From: Bacteroidota bacterium
Lineage (GTDB): Bacteria > Bacteroidota > Bacteroidia > Chitinophagales > Chitinophagaceae
Direction of reading: 5' to 3'
DNA: 13,752 nt
NCBI GenBank assembly: GCA_023440945.1
Contig: JAEZRL010000046.1
Coordinates: forward strand, 1 to 13,752
Shown one piece after another: positions 1 through 6,953 of the stretch (position 1 is its first letter; each line of letters starts with the position of its first letter). The notes under the pieces were generated by a model. That model was not told the origin of the DNA, made no database searches, and saw nothing but the letters and a program-made list of their open reading frames with translations. Made by a program: the position numbers and the translations under genes.

Positions 1-474
1 CACCAAAGCATTAAACGCATCCTGCTCTTTTGTATTGTTTATAACGGAAGAAGTTGTAAAAGTTTCGGCAGAATGTTTGCCAAGCTTGTCTTTTAATTCC
101 ACTATCAGCCTTTCTGCTGTTTTTTTACCGATGCCTTTTACACTTTCAAGCTGCCTTACATTTCCCTGGACGATCGCTTTTACCAGTTCATCCGGCCGCA
201 TACCTGATAACATCATTCTCGCTGTAGAAGCGCCAATGCCTGAAACACTTATAAGCTGAAGAAATAATTCTTTCTCCGCAATTTCATGAAAGCCATAAAG
301 TGTTTGCGCATTTTCTGTTATGTGCAAATAAGTAAATAACTGGCCGTTATTATTATTGCTGATGGCGGAGTAAGTGTTTAAACTGATCTGCAATTCATAG
401 CCTACGCCGTTTACATCAACCACTACCTGCGCCGGTGATTTACGAACAAAATTTCCTCTTACAAAAGCTATCAT
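1..474 (-). CDS. ruvA: Holliday junction branch migration protein RuvA (3' end cut off)
   Basis: RuvA binds four-way Holliday junctions as a tetramer and loads the RuvB ATPase for branch migration in recombination and repair in the cytoplasm. The minus strand reads from an ATG at 474 to the window edge without a stop, giving 158 residues. It begins MIAFVRGNFV, the start of the N-terminal OB-fold domain (about residues 1-62). Two helix-hairpin-helix motifs follow: LISVSGIGASTARMML (about 74-89) and LESVKGIGKKTAERLI (about 109-124). A low-complexity linker (about 134-148) then leads into the start of the small C-terminal RuvB-contacting domain at EQDAFNALV. Family members are near 195-205 residues, so roughly 40 are missing to the left. 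The gene is divergent from fabH across a 196-bp spacer; I found no convincing promoter for it there. Confidence 0.96.
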   Translation of the reverse strand, partial: MIAFVRGNFVRKSPAQVVVDVNGVGYELQISLNTYSAISNNNNGQLFTYLHITENAQTLYGFHEIAEKELFLQLISVSGIGASTARMMLSGMRPDELVKAIVQGNVRQLESVKGIGKKTAERLIVELKDKLGKHSAETFTTSSVINNTKEQDAFNALV

Positions 475-643
475 AATCTGGATGGTAAAAATAGGCGTTT
501 AAAAAGAAATCTCTATTTCTATTTCGGTTAGAGTTGATGAGATTAAAAGAATTTAATGTTGAGAAGAATAAAGAATTTTATTTGAAGTGTGTTTAAATGA
601 AACAGATTTTCAATGGGTGAACCATGATATTGAGATTTGTTGA

Positions 644-651
644 TACTTTTG
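644..651 (+). promoter_or_regulatory. Candidate -7 element of the fabH promoter
   Basis: TACTTTTG matches the Bacteroidota -7 consensus TAnnTTTG and lies 19 bp before the fabH ATG, predicting a very short leader. No TTG sits at the expected -33 spacing, so this is a half-match only. The rest of the 475-670 spacer shows nothing else I can name. Confidence 0.35.
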
Positions 652-670
652 GCAATTATTGAATCGTCCA

Positions 671-1663
671 ATGAATAAAATAACAGCAGCTATCACGGCA
701 GTGGGTGGATATGTTCCCGAAGATAAACTTACCAACAGTGATCTTGAACAAATGGTGGAAACAAACGATGAATGGATACGTACCCGCACGGGCATCGAAG
801 AAAGAAGAATATTGAAAGAACCCGGCAAAGCAAGCAGTGATATGGCCGTTCCTGCTGTACTGGAAATATTGAAAAAAAGAAATATAGAAGCTGCTGAAAT
901 TGATTGCATCATTTGCGCAACCGTTACTCCCGATATGGTCTTTCCTGCAACAGCTAATATCATTGCAGACAAAGCAGGAGCTGTTAATGCGTTTGGATTT
1001 GATCTTGAAGCAGCCTGCAGTGGATTTTTATATGCCTTAACCACCGGCGCTGCTTTTATTGAAAGTGGTCGTTATAAAAAAGTGATCGTTGTGGGCGTTG
1101 ATAAAATGAGTTCCATTATTGATTATACCGATCGCGCTACCTGTATCATTTTTGGTGATGGTGCCGGTGCCGTTTTACTCGAACCAACAACAGATGGAAC
1201 AGGCATTCTCGATAGTATTTTAAGAAGCGATGGCAGTGGAAGGGCTTACCTGCACATGAAAGCCGGAGGCTCATTAAAACCTGCATCTATAGAAACAGTT
1301 ACCAACAAAGAACATTATGCCTACCAGGAGGGCAAAACAGTTTTCAAATTTGCCGTAAAAGGAATGGCGGATGTGAGTGAAGAAATTATGCAGCGTAATA
1401 ATCTTTCTTCAGATGATGTTGCATGGCTGGTTCCACACCAGGCCAATCTTAGAATTATTGATGCAACAGCCGAACGTATGGGTCTGCCAAAAGAAAAAGT
1501 GATGATCAATATTCAGCGTTATGGTAATACAACGGCTGCAACGATCCCGCTTTGTTTATGGGAATGGGAAAACCAGTTGCACAAAGGCGATAACCTTATC
1601 CTCTCAGCTTTTGGCGGTGGCTTCACCTGGGGTGCAACCTGGGTTAAATGGAGTATTGGATAA
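671..1663 (+). CDS. fabH: Beta-ketoacyl-ACP synthase III (FabH)
   Basis: FabH condenses an acyl-CoA primer with malonyl-ACP to give 3-ketoacyl-ACP, the first condensation of type II fatty acid synthesis. The 330-residue protein has the usual family length and the complete Cys-His-Asn triad: Cys116 in DLEAACSGFL, His256 in VPHQANLR, and Asn286 in RYGNTTAATIP. The glycine-rich segment IIFGDGAGAVLLEP (159-172) and the C-terminal LSAFGGGFTWGA are also typical. I start at the ATG at 671, giving MNKITAAITAVGGYVP; an in-frame TTG at 659 would add four unusual residues. The common rpmF-plsX neighbours are absent and the gene stands alone, so it could be one of several FabH copies, perhaps with a branched or other primer preference. 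That preference cannot be read from sequence by eye. Confidence 0.95.
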   Translation: MNKITAAITAVGGYVPEDKLTNSDLEQMVETNDEWIRTRTGIEERRILKEPGKASSDMAVPAVLEILKKRNIEAAEIDCIICATVTPDMVFPATANIIADKAGAVNAFGFDLEAACSGFLYALTTGAAFIESGRYKKVIVVGVDKMSSIIDYTDRATCIIFGDGAGAVLLEPTTDGTGILDSILRSDGSGRAYLHMKAGGSLKPASIETVTNKEHYAYQEGKTVFKFAVKGMADVSEEIMQRNNLSSDDVAWLVPHQANLRIIDATAERMGLPKEKVMINIQRYGNTTAATIPLCLWEWENQLHKGDNLILSAFGGGFTWGATWVKWSIG

Positions 1664-1774
1664 TTCTTTTAAGCATGATTTGATGTAACATCCTTTCCCT
1701 CAAAGAAGCAAAGTTTTAAAAAGAACCAAAATAACTCTTACCCAAACTCTCTCTTCGCTCCTTTGCTTTCCTTT

Positions 1775-1809
1775 AAATCTTCGTGAAAGTCACGCAAAGA
1801 AATTTTTTT
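1775..1809 (+). terminator. Weak possible terminator downstream of fabH
   Basis: CGTGA-AAG-TCACG (1782-1794) forms a 5-bp stem. Imperfect outer pairing can extend it (AAAT at 1775-1778 with ATTT at 1802-1805), and a run of seven T follows at 1803-1809. The stem is short and the T run is offset, so this is marginal. Confidence 0.28.
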
Positions 1810-1811
1810 CC

Positions 1812-3569
1812 TCACAATTTCTTTTGCAATGCTTCAATTGCATTAGATACATAAACCAAAGGTGCATTCCAGTTGATTGCAATTTCGTTTGAAGCATAAG
1901 AACAATCATCATCTGTATAAGCTGTTTCAGGTTCTGTGAAAGTGTACTTACATCCATCCTGCCTGCCGGGATTTGGGCCTCCGGCAAGCAAACCGGGAAC
2001 AGGTTCTGCAATACCATCTGCAACAGAAGGCCGGTGATGCGGGTGCATGGTTGAATGCGAACCAAAACCTGTAAGAAAACAATAACCAGTTGCATTTCTG
2101 CCCAGGATATAATCAAGATTGGTTAACGCACCATCCAAATACTTGTTATCCTTTGTAATAAAGTAAGCGTTTATCAAAACAATAGATTGATTCGCAGCCA
2201 CGGCATTGCTTCCCCAGATAAAATCACGTGGCGTTTGTCCTATCACTGTTTTAAATGCATTATCATCAATATGCTTAATATAATTATTAGCCAATGTAAC
2301 AATGGTATCTTTCATCGGCCTTAGATCTTTCTTCCAGGGCAATTGCAAATTTTTTTCATTTCTTATAAAAGAATAATACGCTAACATCGCCACATTGCTC
2401 CACGATGGTAAACCAACTTTATCATTCAGATGTTGTTCAAAAACCTTGTGATATTTTTCTTCTTTGGTTGAAAGCATTAATTCTGTTGCAGCCCAAAGCC
2501 ATTCATCCTTCAAATACCTGTCACCGTAAGCACCGGTTGTTATTTTTGGCTCAAACATTTTATTGATCGAATCCTGGTTATAAATGATCGAAGGATTTTT
2601 TTCAGCCCATATCCATGCATACTTTGCAGCCTTCAAACATGAATCAGACAAGCCGGGCAATTGTTTATTAAATGATTTAAAAATGCGTGCACACTGTGCC
2701 ATAACCGCAGTAAAGTCAAGTGTTGCTGCAGTGCTTTTTTGAACAACATATCTTGGTAGTTTCGTTACGCCGGGCATTACCATTCCATCGAAAGCTGCGT
2801 TTGTACATTTATGATAAACGCCACCATCATTCGCATCCTGCATCGTTAACATCCACCGAACATTATATAAAACTTCATTCAAAATATCAGGTACTTTATC
2901 ATTGCTTTCAGGAATGTTTGTGCGAAGTGTATCAAAGTAAGAAGGAAAATCTTCATAAGCAGAAAGAAGCGTCCCTACCGTAATGCCCGAGTTAACAATA
3001 TACTTGTTGTAATCGCCCGCATCGTACCAACCACCGGGAGAAGAAATAATTGTTCCCGCTGGTCTTGCAGCAGATGCGGCAGAAGGATGAACGTACACAA
3101 CCGTATCAGGATGACCTGCCGGCCTGCTCCATTTTCCTGCAATTTGTTTTTCCAAAGGCATTGAAATACGGGTATAATAATATCCCTTTAACGATCCAAC
3201 TGCTGCAGGATAAAGCACATTTTCTTTTATATAGAAAGGATAAGAATCATGAACGCCGGGAGCAGCAACATAATATTCGCCGGGTTTTGTAACAGAAGTA
3301 AAATCGGCAACCTTTGTTTTTAAAGAAGAATTCTTCGACAGCATCTGCGCATCAAAACTTGCGCTGAAAACAGTGTCTTTAGTATTATTATCGATGATAA
3401 AAAAAGTTGTTGCAGGTATATCATCATAACTATCAATAATGGCGATCTTAGAAGCATCAGGATAAAAACCTAACTGATTTAATTCAACAGATGCTTCTTT
3501 TTTTTGTGCTATAATAGTTGATGAAAAAATCACAAAAAAGAAAAGGAGGATAAAATCTCTTTTAAACAT
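1812..3569 (-). CDS. Secreted glycoside hydrolase family 9 (endoglucanase-type)
   Basis: GH9 enzymes hydrolyse beta-1,4-glucans such as cellulose with inversion. The 585-residue protein begins with a signal peptide: FKRD, a hydrophobic stretch, then IIA|Q near residues 19-22, with no lipobox cysteine. An N-terminal immunoglobulin-like CelD_N domain follows (about 25-115, VELNQLGFYPDASKIAII). The (alpha/alpha)6 catalytic domain runs from about 120 to the end. It has GGWYDAGDYNKY with Asp183 and Asp186 (nucleophilic-water base), PHHRPS at 510-515, and YASNEIAINWNAPLVY with Glu562 as the proton donor. All key residues are present. There is no carbohydrate-binding module, dockerin or C-terminal secretion tail, so it is probably periplasmic or simply exported. 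It is divergent from galM across 160 bp. Exact substrate (cellulose, mixed-linkage glucan, cello-oligosaccharide or xyloglucan) cannot be decided. Confidence 0.95.
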   Translation of the reverse strand: MFKRDFILLFFFVIFSSTIIAQKKEASVELNQLGFYPDASKIAIIDSYDDIPATTFFIIDNNTKDTVFSASFDAQMLSKNSSLKTKVADFTSVTKPGEYYVAAPGVHDSYPFYIKENVLYPAAVGSLKGYYYTRISMPLEKQIAGKWSRPAGHPDTVVYVHPSAASAARPAGTIISSPGGWYDAGDYNKYIVNSGITVGTLLSAYEDFPSYFDTLRTNIPESNDKVPDILNEVLYNVRWMLTMQDANDGGVYHKCTNAAFDGMVMPGVTKLPRYVVQKSTAATLDFTAVMAQCARIFKSFNKQLPGLSDSCLKAAKYAWIWAEKNPSIIYNQDSINKMFEPKITTGAYGDRYLKDEWLWAATELMLSTKEEKYHKVFEQHLNDKVGLPSWSNVAMLAYYSFIRNEKNLQLPWKKDLRPMKDTIVTLANNYIKHIDDNAFKTVIGQTPRDFIWGSNAVAANQSIVLINAYFITKDNKYLDGALTNLDYILGRNATGYCFLTGFGSHSTMHPHHRPSVADGIAEPVPGLLAGGPNPGRQDGCKYTFTEPETAYTDDDCSYASNEIAINWNAPLVYVSNAIEALQKKL

Positions 3570-3729
3570 GATGCTTGTTTTTGGCTTATCGTTCGTTAAA
3601 GATGGTCTTGCAATATATTCTAAAAAATCAATGTTGCCTTCGTGCAGGTTTTATTAAACAACTCAAGTTAATTTGCATTGATTTACATCTTACAACTGGT
3701 TTTCATTCATCTAACTAAAATGCACATTT

Positions 3730-4773
3730 ATGAAAAATACTATTTCAAAAAAGGATTGGGGTTTTGCTGATGAACAACAGGTTTTTTTGTTCACTTTCAC
3801 AAATAAAAATGGCGTTGAAATTACCATCACCAATTTTGGCGGTATCATCACTTCGTGGAAAATGCCTGACAAAAACGGCAAAAAGCAAAACATTGTTTTA
3901 GGTTTTGATACGTTGGATGAATATTTTCAAACCAATCCTTATTTCGGTGCTGTTGTTGGACGTTATGCGAACCGGATAGCCAATGGAAGATTTTCACTTG
4001 ACGGTAAAGAATATACGCTGCCGGTAAACAATGGTAAAAATTCTTTACACGGTGGTTTGAAAGGCTTTAATAAAATGGTTTGGAATGCATCTCTTTTGCA
4101 GGACTCTTTTCCGCAATTACAACTTTCTTATTTAAGTAAGGATGGCGAAGAAGGTTATCCCGGCAACCTGCAGGTAGAAGTTATTTATTCTTTGAATGAT
4201 GATAATGAATTAACGATAGAATACAAAGCTGAAACAGACAAAGCAACACCGATCAATTTAACCAATCACAGCTATTTTAATCTTAGCGGCGATCATGCAA
4301 ATACAATTTTAGATGAAACGGTGATGATAAACGCAGATCGTTATACACCGGTGGATGGTTCGATGATACCAACAGGCGAATTAAAACCGGTGAAGGAAAC
4401 ACCTTTCGATTTTACTACACCACATAAAATTGGCGAACGGATTGAACAAACAAATGGCGGTTATGACCACAATTTTGTTTTGAATAAAGAAGAAGCGCAT
4501 TCGCTAACCTTTGCAGCCTTTGCAACTAATGAACAAAGCGGGAGAAAACTGGAAGTTTATACAACGCAACCCGGCATGCAGTTTTACACCGGTAATTTTT
4601 TAGATGGCTCGGTAAAAGACAGCAACGGAAAACCTTTTACCAAACAAACCGCTTTTTGTTTTGAAACGCAGCATTTTCCTGATTCACCAAATCAACCCAA
4701 TTTTCCAAATACAATATTAAAACCGGGAGAAAAATTTTACAGCAAGACTGTTTATAAAACAAGTTGGATTTGA
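3730..4773 (+). CDS. galM: Aldose 1-epimerase (galactose mutarotase)
   Basis: GalM interconverts alpha and beta anomers of aldohexoses and feeds the Leloir pathway or sugar kinases. The 347-residue protein has the usual family length. It shows the substrate-binding motif GRYANRIANGRF (77-88), NSLHGG with His107, NLTNHSYFNLSG (176-187) whose His180 is the expected catalytic acid, YDHNFVL (245-251), and FETQHFPDSPNQPNFP (311-326) whose Glu312 is the expected catalytic base. No signal peptide is evident, so it is probably cytoplasmic, although some Bacteroidota homologues are exported. The ATG at 3730 gives MKNTISKKDW; an ATG at 3720 is out of frame. It shares a divergent intergenic region with the GH9 gene, which suggests but does not prove co-use in beta-glucan breakdown. 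The end is immediately followed by the repeat region. Confidence 0.95.
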   Translation: MKNTISKKDWGFADEQQVFLFTFTNKNGVEITITNFGGIITSWKMPDKNGKKQNIVLGFDTLDEYFQTNPYFGAVVGRYANRIANGRFSLDGKEYTLPVNNGKNSLHGGLKGFNKMVWNASLLQDSFPQLQLSYLSKDGEEGYPGNLQVEVIYSLNDDNELTIEYKAETDKATPINLTNHSYFNLSGDHANTILDETVMINADRYTPVDGSMIPTGELKPVKETPFDFTTPHKIGERIEQTNGGYDHNFVLNKEEAHSLTFAAFATNEQSGRKLEVYTTQPGMQFYTGNFLDGSVKDSNGKPFTKQTAFCFETQHFPDSPNQPNFPNTILKPGEKFYSKTVYKTSWI

Positions 4774-4774
4774 T

Positions 4775-4918
4775 TTAGATTGAATTAGCTCTTAGTTCAA
4801 GATTGCCAACTTGCTTTTGTAAAGTTTTTACAATCAATTCGAGGTTCTGAAGCTGCTCTTCGAGCCTTTTTACCTGCTCGAGCTTGTTTTGAAGTACTTC
4901 GAGGTACTTCCGAAGTAC
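4775..4918 (-). pseudogene. 3' remnant of a coiled-coil protein gene
   Basis: Reading the minus strand in the frame that ends with TAA at 4775-4777, 47 codons are open back to 4918, where in-frame TAG codons in the repeat array close it. The last four heptads, QVKRLEE-QLQNLEL-IVKTLQK-QVGNLEL, followed by RANSI and stop, have V/L at position 2 and L at position 5 of every heptad. That is the a/d pattern of a leucine zipper and looks like genuine coding sequence. The two heptads further upstream (VLRKYLE, VLQNKLE) belong to the repeat array. No start codon is available in this frame. I cannot name the parent gene. It could be a decayed gene whose zipper seeded the repeats, or chance openness of heptad-length repeats. 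It converges on galM, whose stop codon is only 1 bp away. Confidence 0.33.
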
Positions 4919-4920
4919 CT
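4902..4920. repeat. 19-bp near-perfect palindrome inside the array (copy 1)
   Basis: AGGTACTTC-C-GAAGTACCT pairs over 9 bp around a single central base. It is preceded directly by the perfect 10-bp palindrome GAAGTACTTC at 4891-4900. It spans the junction of class B and class C units. As DNA it could be a dyad binding site or a cruciform; as RNA the hairpin would need to open a few central bases. Confidence 0.85.
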
Positions 4921-5111
4921 AAAGCTATCTTTTTACCTGCTCGAGCTATTTTTTTTGCTACTCGAGCTTGTTTTGAAGTACCTGAAGCTATCTTTTTTCC
5001 TGCTCGAGCTTGTTTTGAAGTAGGTTGGGGTACTCCCGAAGTACCTAAAGCTATCTTTTTACTTGCTCGAGCTATCTTTTTACCTACTCGAGCTTGTTTT
5101 GAAGTACTTCG

Positions 5112-5130
5112 AGGTACTTCCGAAGTACCT
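5112..5130. repeat. 19-bp near-perfect palindrome inside the array (copy 2)
   Basis: This is identical to the copy at 4902-4920 and is again preceded by GAAGTACTTC (5101-5110). The third B/C junction (around 5028-5046) has lost the symmetry through substitutions such as TACTCCCGAAGTACC. Confidence 0.85.
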
Positions 5131-5315
5131 AAAGCTATCTTTTTACCTGCTCGAGCTATCTTTTTTGCTACTCGAGCTTGTTTTGAAGTGGGTGGGGGTA
5201 CTTCCGAAGTGGGTTAAGTGGGAAAAACGAAGTAAAAGCATTTAATTTTTTGTGAATTATCGCAGAACTATCCGCCTATTAATTTTCGCTGCTTTTACAT
5301 AGTATATATTCTATT

Positions 5316-5323
5316 TACCTTCG
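5316..5323 (+). promoter_or_regulatory. Candidate -7 element for the DUF3109 gene
   Basis: TACCTTCG matches TAnnTTTG at seven of eight positions and ends 17 bp before the ATG at 5341. There is no clear -33 TTG at the expected distance; only TTTTAC lies around 5293. It is located just outside the right edge of the minisatellite. Confidence 0.3.
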
Positions 5324-5340
5324 TGCTTCAATCTTCTTTG

Positions 5341-5928
5341 ATGATAGCCATAGACAACAAATTGATAAGTGATGAAGTGGTAGAGGCAAAATTTGTTTGT
5401 GATCTTACCAAGTGCAAAGGCGGCTGTTGCGACGATGGGGATGCCGGCGCTCCACTGGAGACCGGGGAACTCGATGAACTGATCAATAATTATGAAGCGA
5501 TAAAACCTTACCTTACTCCTGAAGGTATCCGTGAGATTGAAAAACAGGGAAAATACGTTTATGATGTAGAATTCGGTTGGGTTACGCCAACCATTAATTC
5601 CGGTATTTGTGCCTATGGTTACAGGGATGAAAAAGGCATTATTAAATGTGGTATCGAACAGGCTTATTATGATGGAAAGATAAACTGGAAAAAACCCATC
5701 AGTTGTCATTTATTTCCCATTCGTGTAAGCAAAAGCAAACGGGATGATATTGAGTATCTGAATTACGAGCCTCGTACAGACCTCTGTAAAGCTGCATGTA
5801 AACTGGGTAAACAATTGAAAATACCGGTATATATTTTTTTAAAAGAAGCCATTATAAGAAAATACGGAGAGGAATTTTTTGAAGCTTTAGAAGCAACAGC
5901 CAAACAAATGCAGCAGGAAGAAGTTTGA
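5341..5928 (+). CDS. Cysteine-rich DUF3109-like protein
   Basis: This 195-residue soluble protein carries nine cysteines, at 20, 25, 29, 30, 90, 103, 122, 149 and 153. The N-terminal cluster FVCDLTKCKGGCCDDGD and the segment KPISCHLFPIRV (118-129) are what I associate with the DUF3109 family, related to the YkgJ-type zinc/iron-chelating proteins. The cysteine spacing suggests a bound metal or iron-sulfur cluster, but the biochemical role is unknown to me. I start at the ATG at 5341 (MIAIDNKLISDEVV) rather than the GTG at 5323, which would overlap the candidate -7 element. It is followed after 48 bp by the oxidoreductase gene on the same strand, so the two may be cotranscribed. The C-terminus is helical and charged (EALEATAKQMQQEEV). 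Confidence 0.85.
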   Translation: MIAIDNKLISDEVVEAKFVCDLTKCKGGCCDDGDAGAPLETGELDELINNYEAIKPYLTPEGIREIEKQGKYVYDVEFGWVTPTINSGICAYGYRDEKGIIKCGIEQAYYDGKINWKKPISCHLFPIRVSKSKRDDIEYLNYEPRTDLCKAACKLGKQLKIPVYIFLKEAIIRKYGEEFFEALEATAKQMQQEEV

Positions 5929-5976
5929 TTTGTTTAAATTGTTTATCCTCATTTTGCTAACCTAAAATATAAACCG

Positions 5977-6879
5977 ATGGCCATTGGATTTATCGGGCTT
6001 GGAAATCTTGGAACACCTATTGCCGAAAATTTACTTACTGCAACAGGTCAGTTATACGTGTATAATAGAACGGCTTCAAAAGCACAGGCATTAATAGAAA
6101 AAGGTGCTGTACTATGCTCTTCTGTTAAAGAGCTTTCGGGTTTGTGTAATATTGTTTTCAGTATTGTTTCGGATGATGCAGCACTTAACCACATTACATT
6201 AGGCGAGGAAGGTATAGCTGCGAACCTTGAACCGGATGGTGTACACATATCAATGAGCACCGTTTTGCCACAAACCTCTACTTTACTTGCAGAAGAACAT
6301 ATTAAATACAATAACTATTATATCACCTGCCCGGTTATGGGGCGTCCGGAAGCTGCAAGAGCACAAAAATTGAATTTTCTTATTTCAGGTAATGCCCCTA
6401 AAAAAGAAGGTGTTACAGAACTTTTGAGAAAAGCCGGGGGCCTTAATATTTTTGATTTTGGTGAAGATGTAGCTGCAGCAAATGTTGCGAAGCTTTGCAC
6501 CAACTACTTAATTATTGCAGCTATTGAAGCAATGGCGGAAAGTATTAATCTGGCCAATAACAGTGGTATTGATGGTGCGAAATGGATAACCATGATGCAG
6601 CAAACGTTGTTCGCTTCACCGATCTATAATAATTATGGAAACATACTTTTAAAGCAATCTTTTCAGCCTGCCAGTTTTGCTTTGCGATTGGGATTGAAAG
6701 ATGTGAATCTTGTTTTGCAGCAGGCCGTTTCGTCGAACACTGCCATGCCTTTTGCTGGTGCCGTTCAGCAACAGCTGATGAAAGCTCTGCAACAGGGTTT
6801 GGGTGATTATGACTGGACAGCCGTTGCGCTGGCTTTGCAGCCATCAGCAGATGTAGCCAGGAGGGATGAAGCAGAATAG
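5977..6879 (+). CDS. NAD(P)-dependent oxidoreductase, beta-hydroxyacid dehydrogenase family
   Basis: Members of this family (3-hydroxyisobutyrate dehydrogenase, tartronate semialdehyde reductase, GLYR1-like) oxidise or reduce small beta-hydroxyacids using NAD(P). The 300-residue protein has the N-terminal Rossmann motif GFIGLGNLGTPIAENL (4-19, GxGxxG as GLGNLG at 7-12). YVYNRTASK follows, and its Arg31 after the second strand favours NADPH over NADH by analogy. The catalytic Lys172 lies in VAKLCTNYL with Asn176 one turn on, and LKDVNLVLQQA (240-250) is the usual C-terminal helical signature. The substrate loop reads CPVMGRPEAARAQKL (118-132) where classical members have PVSGG, so the substrate probably differs from 3-hydroxyisobutyrate. 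It lies 48 bp after the DUF3109-like gene and is likely in the same transcript. Annotate at family level only. Confidence 0.88.
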   Translation: MAIGFIGLGNLGTPIAENLLTATGQLYVYNRTASKAQALIEKGAVLCSSVKELSGLCNIVFSIVSDDAALNHITLGEEGIAANLEPDGVHISMSTVLPQTSTLLAEEHIKYNNYYITCPVMGRPEAARAQKLNFLISGNAPKKEGVTELLRKAGGLNIFDFGEDVAAANVAKLCTNYLIIAAIEAMAESINLANNSGIDGAKWITMMQQTLFASPIYNNYGNILLKQSFQPASFALRLGLKDVNLVLQQAVSSNTAMPFAGAVQQQLMKALQQGLGDYDWTAVALALQPSADVARRDEAE

Positions 6880-6909
6880 CTTAGAATATTATTGTTTCAA
6901 AACTCTGTA

Positions 6910-6938
6910 TTGATTATTGAAAGAAGATTGTTTCTTTG
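6910..6938 (+). promoter_or_regulatory. Candidate eno promoter (-33 TTG / -7 TTTCTTTG)
   Basis: TTG at 6910-6912 and TTTCTTTG at 6931-6938 are separated by 18 bp, close to the Bacteroidota arrangement TTG-N19-TAnnTTTG, with one mismatch in the -7 box. It would give a leader of about 115 nt before the enolase ATG. Confidence 0.35.
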
Positions 6939-6953
6939 CACGAAAATTTTGCT

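Larger units (their letters stand above)
4877..5212. repeat. 21-bp minisatellite in 84-bp higher-order units
   Basis: Sixteen consecutive 21-bp units with no indels fall into four classes: A (starts CTCGAGCTTG, ends GAAGTAC), B (TTCGAGGTAC...GAAGTAC), C (CTAAAGCTAT...ACCTG) and D (CTCGAGCTAT...TGCTA). The order is ABCD (4877-4960), AC (4961-5002), ABCD (5003-5086), ABCD (5087-5170), AB (5171-5212). The 114-bp stretches 4866-4979 and 5076-5189 differ at only two positions (4876/5086 and 4950/5160), which points to recent segmental duplication. The 21-bp phase continues into diverged flanks on the left (4793-4876) and right (5213-5233). This array accounts for most of the 567-bp gene-free stretch between galM and the DUF3109 gene. 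I do not recognise the unit as a named repeat family. Confidence 0.93.

Noticed and set aside
610..1044. 144-codon minus-strand frame over fabH
   Set aside because: It is antisense to an unmistakable fabH with all catalytic residues; this is a shadow frame.
3661..3680. TAATTTGC near 3669 as the galM -7 box
   Set aside because: It is one T short of TAnnTTTG, with a 50-nt leader and no convincing -33 TTG, so I did not list it as a promoter.
4817..4833. TTGTAAA-GTT-TTTACAA hairpin after galM as a terminator
   Set aside because: The stem is AT-only apart from one pair and no T tract follows on the plus strand; it lies in the zipper-coding remnant.
4775..5233. The array as a CRISPR
   Set aside because: Units are contiguous with no unique spacers, and no cas gene is present.
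5143..5241. Minus-strand 32-codon ATG frame entering the repeat array
   Set aside because: Its composition (Ser/Thr/His/Lys run from repeat sequence) is not protein-like and it stops within the array. Kept only as a possible entry point for the basic frame.
5063..5245. Plus-strand 60-codon frame of hydrophobic heptads (LELVLKY, LKLSFYL) through the repeat array
   Set aside because: It starts at a TTG inside a repeat unit, has a TAG just upstream in the array (5021-5023), and its hydrophobic pattern is a by-product of the 21-bp unit. There is no ribosome binding site.
1812..5928. GH9-galM region as a polysaccharide utilisation locus
   Set aside because: No SusC/SusD pair, no other hydrolases and no sugar regulator are present; the two genes are only divergent neighbours.
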